Shown: positions 32,521 through 34,851 of the stretch, one piece after another
Numbering within the stretch: position 1 is the stretch's first letter
Layout: every line of letters starts with the position of its first letter
Virus record (IMG/VR): IMGVR_UViG_3300030450_002095
Coordinates: 1-34,851 of that record
Origin: a virus
DNA length: 34,851 nt
Reading direction: 5' to 3' (one strand)
Position numbers and translations under genes: made by a program
Notes under the pieces: model-generated
What the model saw: the letters and a program-made list of their open reading frames with translations, nothing else
What the model was told of the DNA's origin: nothing
Databases searched by the model: none

Positions 32521-32880
32521 TCATCTAATGGACATATTGTCTATTAGTTTTTTACATTTATTCCAATATGCTTCTGTCTTGTGTGGTTTAAATATCCAAC
32601 CGCTACCACCATTATGAAATCTACAAATGTTTTCAGCGGTCAATGGTAGGTTTCGCCGCTCGCACCAATACGTTGTGTAAAGCATTACTATTTGTTCCGC
32701 TTTCTCTACATCAAACGCATCTTGGTGTGTGAAGTTTGTATCTTGCGTTCTGTTTACGTCATCAATATATATTTCCCATAATTGATATTGTCCATAAGCC
32801 TTGCCATTATCTCCTATTGCATCTGGATCAAGACCACTTTCTATTGTTCCTATAACTAATAATAATTTAGCCCACGTCAT
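32521..32880 (-). CDS. SLT-type lysozyme / endolysin
   Basis: 119 residues. Catalytic Glu14 in G-T-I-E-S-G-L-D-P, then the diagnostic K-A-Y-G-Q-Y-Q-L-W (27-35) and C-R-F-H-N-G-G (86-92), the three motifs of the lytic transglycosylase/lysozyme superfamily. Cleaves the glycan strands of peptidoglycan. No signal peptide, so holin-dependent release or use as an internal muralytic. GGGAG lies 7 bases before the ATG. It is encoded in the early strand, away from the holin candidates. Confidence 0.85.
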   Translation of the reverse strand: MTWAKLLLVIGTIESGLDPDAIGDNGKAYGQYQLWEIYIDDVNRTQDTNFTHQDAFDVEKAEQIVMLYTTYWCERRNLPLTAENICRFHNGGSGWIFKPHKTEAYWNKCKKLIDNMSIR

Positions 32881-32895
32881 TTGATAATATCTCCC

Positions 32896-33096
32896 TCATT
32901 TTATCTCCTTTATTTCTAAAAAATCATAATCCCAATTTCCTTGTTCTGTCCATTTGAGTGTATCTTCTGATACCCAATCTGATACAGAAAACTGATTTCC
33001 TAATTGTTCATATGTTTCTTTATCAACAATTACTTCGTGTTGTTCTGTTTCTGTTTTATATATTTCTACTGTTAATTTTATTTTTTCGTTACTCAT
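32896..33096 (-). CDS. Hypothetical 66-residue acidic beta protein
   Basis: KIKLTVEIYKTETEQHEVIV followed by a helix and E-Q-G-N-W-D-Y-D-F-L-E-I-K-E-I-K. Its ATG overlaps the preceding stop (ATGA) and the stop lies 15 bases before the lysozyme start. No family recognised; possible small regulator. Confidence 0.55.
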   Translation of the reverse strand: MSNEKIKLTVEIYKTETEQHEVIVDKETYEQLGNQFSVSDWVSEDTLKWTEQGNWDYDFLEIKEIK

Positions 33097-33269
33097 TTTA
33101 TCCTCTTTTCTTTTTTAAGTTCCCTAATTATTTTTGATACGAATATATAATTAAACCTTTGATTTTTTTCGTAACCATATTCTAAAAGATTGTTTACAGT
33201 CCATTTATTTGGATCGGTATTTTTTAAATCTTCTACAATATCTTTTAAACTCATTGTTCCAAAGTACAT
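33093..33269 (-). CDS. Small helical protein
   Basis: 58 residues from the ATG at 33269 (AAGGG 6 bases upstream); an ATG at 33254 overlaps the stop of a mini-ORF and would give 53. LKDIVEDLKNTDPNKWTVNNL then a basic amphipathic tail (IIRELKKEKRIK). Winged-helix-like possibility, not demonstrated. Stop overlaps the next start (ATGA). Confidence 0.5.
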   Translation of the reverse strand: MYFGTMSLKDIVEDLKNTDPNKWTVNNLLEYGYEKNQRFNYIFVSKIIRELKKEKRIK

Positions 33270-33307
33270 TTTTTACCCTTATAATATTTTTTTTCTTCTT
33301 TATTCAT
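33251..33307 (-). CDS. 18-codon mini-ORF (possible leader peptide)
   Basis: GGAG 8 bases upstream of the ATG at 33307, encoding N-K-E-E-K-K-Y-Y-K-G-K-K-C-T-L-E-Q, stop overlapping the ATG at 33254 (ATGA). Could be a coupling leader for the next gene. Weak evidence: length gives no statistical support. Confidence 0.3.
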   Translation of the reverse strand: MNKEEKKYYKGKKCTLEQ

Positions 33308-33310
33308 TTT

Positions 33311-33493
33311 TCATTCTCCTAATTTTATAATTTTATTTACTATTAACAAATCAATTTGTCTAAATTGAAACCCTTTTAAGCAATAATTATTATATAAATT
33401 ATCATTTGATTTTTCTAATTTTTTTAGTTGTTCAATGGTTTTAGCTTTCTTGACTCTTTCAATCATTGCTTGATAATTTTCTTTGTAATTCAT
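33311..33493 (-). CDS. Small helical hypothetical protein downstream of ribozyme A
   Basis: 60 residues: NYKENYQAMIERVKKAKTIE, a coil-prone helix, then hydrophobic end (IDLLIVNKIIKLG). AAAGGAG 7 bases before the ATG. Its mRNA 5' end is expected to be created by ribozyme A cleavage, giving a leader of only about 29 bases. Function unknown. Confidence 0.55.
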   Translation of the reverse strand: MNYKENYQAMIERVKKAKTIEQLKKLEKSNDNLYNNYCLKGFQFRQIDLLIVNKIIKLGE

Positions 33494-33511
33494 TTTAGTT
33501 TCTCCTTTTTA

Positions 33512-33569
33512 GTTTATCTTAAGACACCCCGAAGGGTGTTTCGGATTTTCAATCCTCATCAGTTAAGAT
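33512..33569 (-). repeat. 58-bp direct repeat, copy A (partner 33729-33786)
   Basis: 54 of 58 positions are identical to the copy at 33729-33786. The four differences are two pairs in the ribozyme stem III (A-U to G-C and C-G to A-U on the minus strand), each keeping the pairing. The downstream ribosome-site context (AGATAAAC... AGGAGAAAC... AAAATG) is also similar, so a gene cassette was probably duplicated with its ribozyme. Confidence 0.95.
33516..33569 (-). ncRNA. Hammerhead ribozyme A (type I)
   Basis: Minus strand. Stem I: ATCTTAA (33569-33563) with TTAAGAT (33522-33516). Core CTGATGA (33562-33556). Stem II: GGATT/AATCC with loop GAA (33555-33543). Core GAA (33542-33540). Stem III: ACACCC/GGGTGT with UUCG loop (33539-33524). 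Cleavage-site C at 33523, self-cleavage expected 3' of it. All invariant hammerhead residues are present, including the A15.1-U16.1 pair. The stop codon of the 48-residue gene lies inside stem I. Confidence 0.93.
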
Positions 33570-33709
33570 TTAATTAGTTTAGGTTTAGATACTGTAAAAC
33601 TCACTATCATAGCCCCTTTGTCTTCATTAAGGTATTTTGCTATTGCTTTTTTAGGTGAGCTTGCTTCGACTTCATAAACGTCTTTTACGACTATTCTATA
33701 TGTTTTCAT
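33563..33709 (-). CDS. 48-residue hypothetical protein between two ribozymes
   Basis: KTYRIVVKDVYEVEASSPKK then A-I-A-K-Y-L-N-E-D and a beta C-terminus; compact alpha/beta look with no family recognised. GGAG lies 8 bases upstream. The TAA is the end of the ribozyme A stem I strand, and the upstream leader begins at the ribozyme B cleavage site. After both cuts the mRNA would be about 217 nt with ribozyme halves at its ends. Confidence 0.6.
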   Translation of the reverse strand: MKTYRIVVKDVYEVEASSPKKAIAKYLNEDKGAMIVSFTVSKPKLIKS

Positions 33710-33728
33710 TTTCGTTTCTCCTATTTTT

Positions 33729-33786
33729 GTTTATCTTAAGACGCACCGAAGTGCGTTTCGGATTTTCAATCCTCATCAGTTAAGAT
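33729..33786 (-). repeat. 58-bp direct repeat, copy B (partner 33512-33569)
   Basis: Second copy of the ribozyme-bearing repeat, 217 bases from copy A. Same core, stem I and stem II; only stem III differs by compensated pairs. Confidence 0.95.
33733..33786 (-). ncRNA. Hammerhead ribozyme B (type I)
   Basis: Minus strand. Stem I: ATCTTAA (33786-33780) with TTAAGAT (33739-33733). Core CTGATGA (33779-33773). Stem II: GGATT/AATCC (33772-33760). Core GAA (33759-33757). Stem III: ACGCAC/GTGCGT with UUCG loop (33756-33741). Cleavage-site C at 33740. Complete consensus. The TAA of the 191-residue gene lies in stem I (33782-33780), so ribosomes finishing that gene would invade the ribozyme. Confidence 0.93.
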
Positions 33787-34355
33787 GTATAATATCTCTC
33801 ATCCATTTTAGGATATTTTTCGGTTAATTTTTGATAAGTCAAGGCTTCGGGTAAATCTTTAGTTTGCTTTTCTAATTTCTTTTGAAGCTCTTTTATTTCG
33901 TTGATTGTATCTTCAATTTTATTTAACGTGTAACCAGTTCGAAGAAATAACGCTTTTTTTCTTTGTTCGTTGCGTTCCTTTGAAGCACATAAACACCATT
34001 GATTGTTATGTTTGATTTGTTCAATATCAATAATCGGACATTTCTCACCATTACCGATTCGTAAATGGTTTAACTCAACATCATAACCATATTCTTTTAA
34101 TATGCTTGTTTTAACTACTAGATAAGTTGAACTATAATTATCAGTTATATAAACCATTACTTTTTTATATTTTGGTTTATAGTATTCTTTTTGTAATAAT
34201 AAATGTTCTTTTAATTTATCTATATGTCTTTTAGTTAGTTTCTTTGTGTCGTAATCTTTTAAAAATGATACGACTATTTCCGCTAACTCATTTTGATTTT
34301 TTTCTTCCTCATAATTTAATTTTGTTATTTCTTTAATTGTCATTAATCTTCTCAT
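33780..34355 (-). CDS. 191-residue hypothetical early protein between ribozymes C and B
   Basis: The ATG at 34355 was chosen because GAGG lies 8 bases upstream. The frame is open to an ATG at 34388, but that lies inside the ribozyme C core. Lys/Glu-rich helical N-terminus, a central beta region (KVMVYITDNYSSTYLVV), Q-W-C-L-C-A-S-K-E-R, and a C-terminal coiled coil (TINEIKELQKKLEKQTKD). No catalytic motif recognised. Flanked by self-cleaving ribozymes, it would be released as a separate mRNA. Confidence 0.6.
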   Translation of the reverse strand: MRRLMTIKEITKLNYEEEKNQNELAEIVVSFLKDYDTKKLTKRHIDKLKEHLLLQKEYYKPKYKKVMVYITDNYSSTYLVVKTSILKEYGYDVELNHLRIGNGEKCPIIDIEQIKHNNQWCLCASKERNEQRKKALFLRTGYTLNKIEDTINEIKELQKKLEKQTKDLPEALTYQKLTEKYPKMDERYYTS

Positions 34356-34380
34356 TTGTTTATCCTCGTTTAAATTAACT

Positions 34381-34432
34381 GATCTCATCAGGCAACTAAT
34401 TAAGTTACGACGCCTTTTCAGGCGTTTCGATC
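34381..34432 (-). ncRNA. Hammerhead ribozyme C (type II, permuted)
   Basis: Minus strand order: GATC (34432-34429), core GAA (34428-34426), stem III ACGCC/GGCGT with loop TGAAAA (34425-34410), cleavage-site C at 34409, stem I GTAAC/GTTGC with one G-U pair and loop TTAATTA (34408-34392), core CTGATGA (34391-34385), GATC (34384-34381). Stem II is GATC with GATC, open-ended, and may extend by AAAT/ATTT across an internal loop. All core residues are present. It starts directly after the stop of the 64-residue gene. Confidence 0.85.
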
Positions 34433-34627
34433 TTATTTGAGTAATTCTCTTAATTCGTATTCAACTTCTTCAATAATGTCCATATCGTAACCGATCGTAT
34501 ATAATGAACTTATTAAATCATCATAATCGTATTCAGGATCGGTATTATAAAGATTAGCGTATTTATCTAATTCTAATCTTAATGCTTCTACACTGAATTT
34601 ATTTCTATGTTCGTCTGTACTTCTCAT
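34433..34627 (-). CDS. 64-residue acidic protein, first gene of the early operon
   Basis: Mostly acidic (ALRLELDKYANLYNTDPEYD, then EEVEYELRELLK). GGAAGG about 9 bases before the ATG. The TAA (34435-34433) abuts ribozyme C. As the first early gene with its own ribozyme-bounded 3' end, it may be highly expressed; similar first genes in phages often act on the host. No family recognised. Confidence 0.6.
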   Translation of the reverse strand: MRSTDEHRNKFSVEALRLELDKYANLYNTDPEYDYDDLISSLYTIGYDMDIIEEVEYELRELLK

Positions 34628-34663
34628 TGTTTTATTCCTTCCCTTTTAATTTAATTTAATTAA

Positions 34664-34691
34664 AAATTATCAAACTGTTCAAATAATGCAA
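34664..34691 (-). promoter_or_regulatory. Candidate early promoter
   Basis: Minus strand TTGCAT (34691-34686), 16-base spacer, TAATTT (34669-34664), about 37 bases before the first early ATG. The surrounding DNA is almost pure A/T, so other promoter pairs are possible, such as TTGAAC further upstream. Confidence 0.4.
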
Positions 34692-34851
34692 CAATTATTT
34701 TTAATTATTTTTTAAAATGTTAAAATTTCTTAATGTTTTTACAGTTTTTTAGGGTAAAATAATTTAATATTATGTTCAATTAATGGCTTCTTTTTTGTGT
34801 TAATTATGTAAACAATATATAAAGAAACACCATATACAAAAACAATAAGAA
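34692..34851. other. AT-rich non-coding right end
   Basis: No open frame of note on either strand. Extreme A/T content with several sigma70-like fragments pointing to the minus strand. Together with positions 1-254 it forms the divergent control region if the genome ends join. An origin could lie here, but I see no iteron array. Confidence 0.45.

Noticed and set aside
34356-34388. An upstream in-frame ATG for the 191-residue early gene
   Set aside because: It lies inside the CTGATGA core of ribozyme C and has no Shine-Dalgarno, while the ATG at 34355 has GAGG 8 bases upstream.
1-34851. CRISPR arrays, insertion sequences, integrase/attachment sites and tRNA genes
   Set aside because: Looked for on both strands; no regularly spaced repeats, transposase or integrase motifs, or cloverleaf-like sequences were recognised.

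Overview
This window looks like a complete or near-complete genome of a marine, T7-like podovirus (short-tailed dsDNA phage), linearised just upstream of its terminase genes. The base composition is strongly AT-rich and genes are packed with ATGA, TAATG or GTGA stop/start overlaps. The module order is terminase, portal, scaffold, capsid, tail tubular A and B, three internal virion proteins, tail fibres. The size (about 34.9 kb), low GC and absence of both a DNA and an RNA polymerase gene resemble HTVC010P-type pelagiphages as I recall them. The host cannot be fixed from sequence alone. No integrase, repressor or tRNA gene was seen, so a lytic lifestyle is likely.

Layout: the plus strand from 255 to 25874 carries the virion and late genes. 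These are DNA packaging (255-2323), head (2226-7420), tail and ejection proteins (7490-18076), fibres and receptor-binding proteins (18126-22398), then a tightly coupled run of very small genes (22391-25613). That run includes two holin candidates, a secreted protein with a PEP-CTERM sorting signal, and a cluster of small lysine-rich proteins. The minus strand from 34627 down to 25863 carries the early genes. These are unknown small proteins, an SLT-type lysozyme, a HIRAN/PD-(D/E)XK nuclease fusion, a Dam-type adenine methylase, a winged-helix replication protein, a DnaB helicase, an SSB-like protein, a NinG/HNH nuclease, a MazZ/DUF5664-like nucleotide hydrolase and small zinc-ribbon proteins. 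The two transcription units converge near 25.87 kb.

The most striking content is RNA. (1) Three hammerhead self-cleaving ribozymes sit on the minus strand at 34381-34432, 33733-33786 and 33516-33569. Each lies at a gene junction of the early operon, abutting or containing the stop codon of the upstream gene. Two are type I copies of one 58-bp repeat whose only four differences are two compensatory base-pair changes in stem III. The third is circularly permuted (type II). Together they should cut the early transcript into single-gene mRNAs. (2) At the convergence point, minus strand, there is a glutamine-riboswitch aptamer of the glnA/Downstream-peptide class (25939-25985) followed by an 18-codon ORF with the YRGV-x-Y signature and a UUCG terminator-like hairpin. 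This is a self-contained nutrient-sensing peptide unit. (3) The major capsid gene has a promoter and a structured leader with a possible pseudoknot. A hairpin with a T7 tract lies after the head-decoration gene. A second structured leader precedes the last plus-strand gene.

Functional picture: early genes remodel and replicate DNA using the host polymerases (winged-helix initiator, DnaB, SSB, RecB-like nuclease, Dam, NinG). Ribozyme cleavage may set the stability or stoichiometry of the first early messages. Late genes build a T7-type particle with a large ejection apparatus and LamG-like fibres. The endolysin is encoded in the early strand while holin candidates are late, which splits the lysis functions. 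The PEP-CTERM protein suggests a host or host envelope pathway using exosortase, or a relic of such a host.
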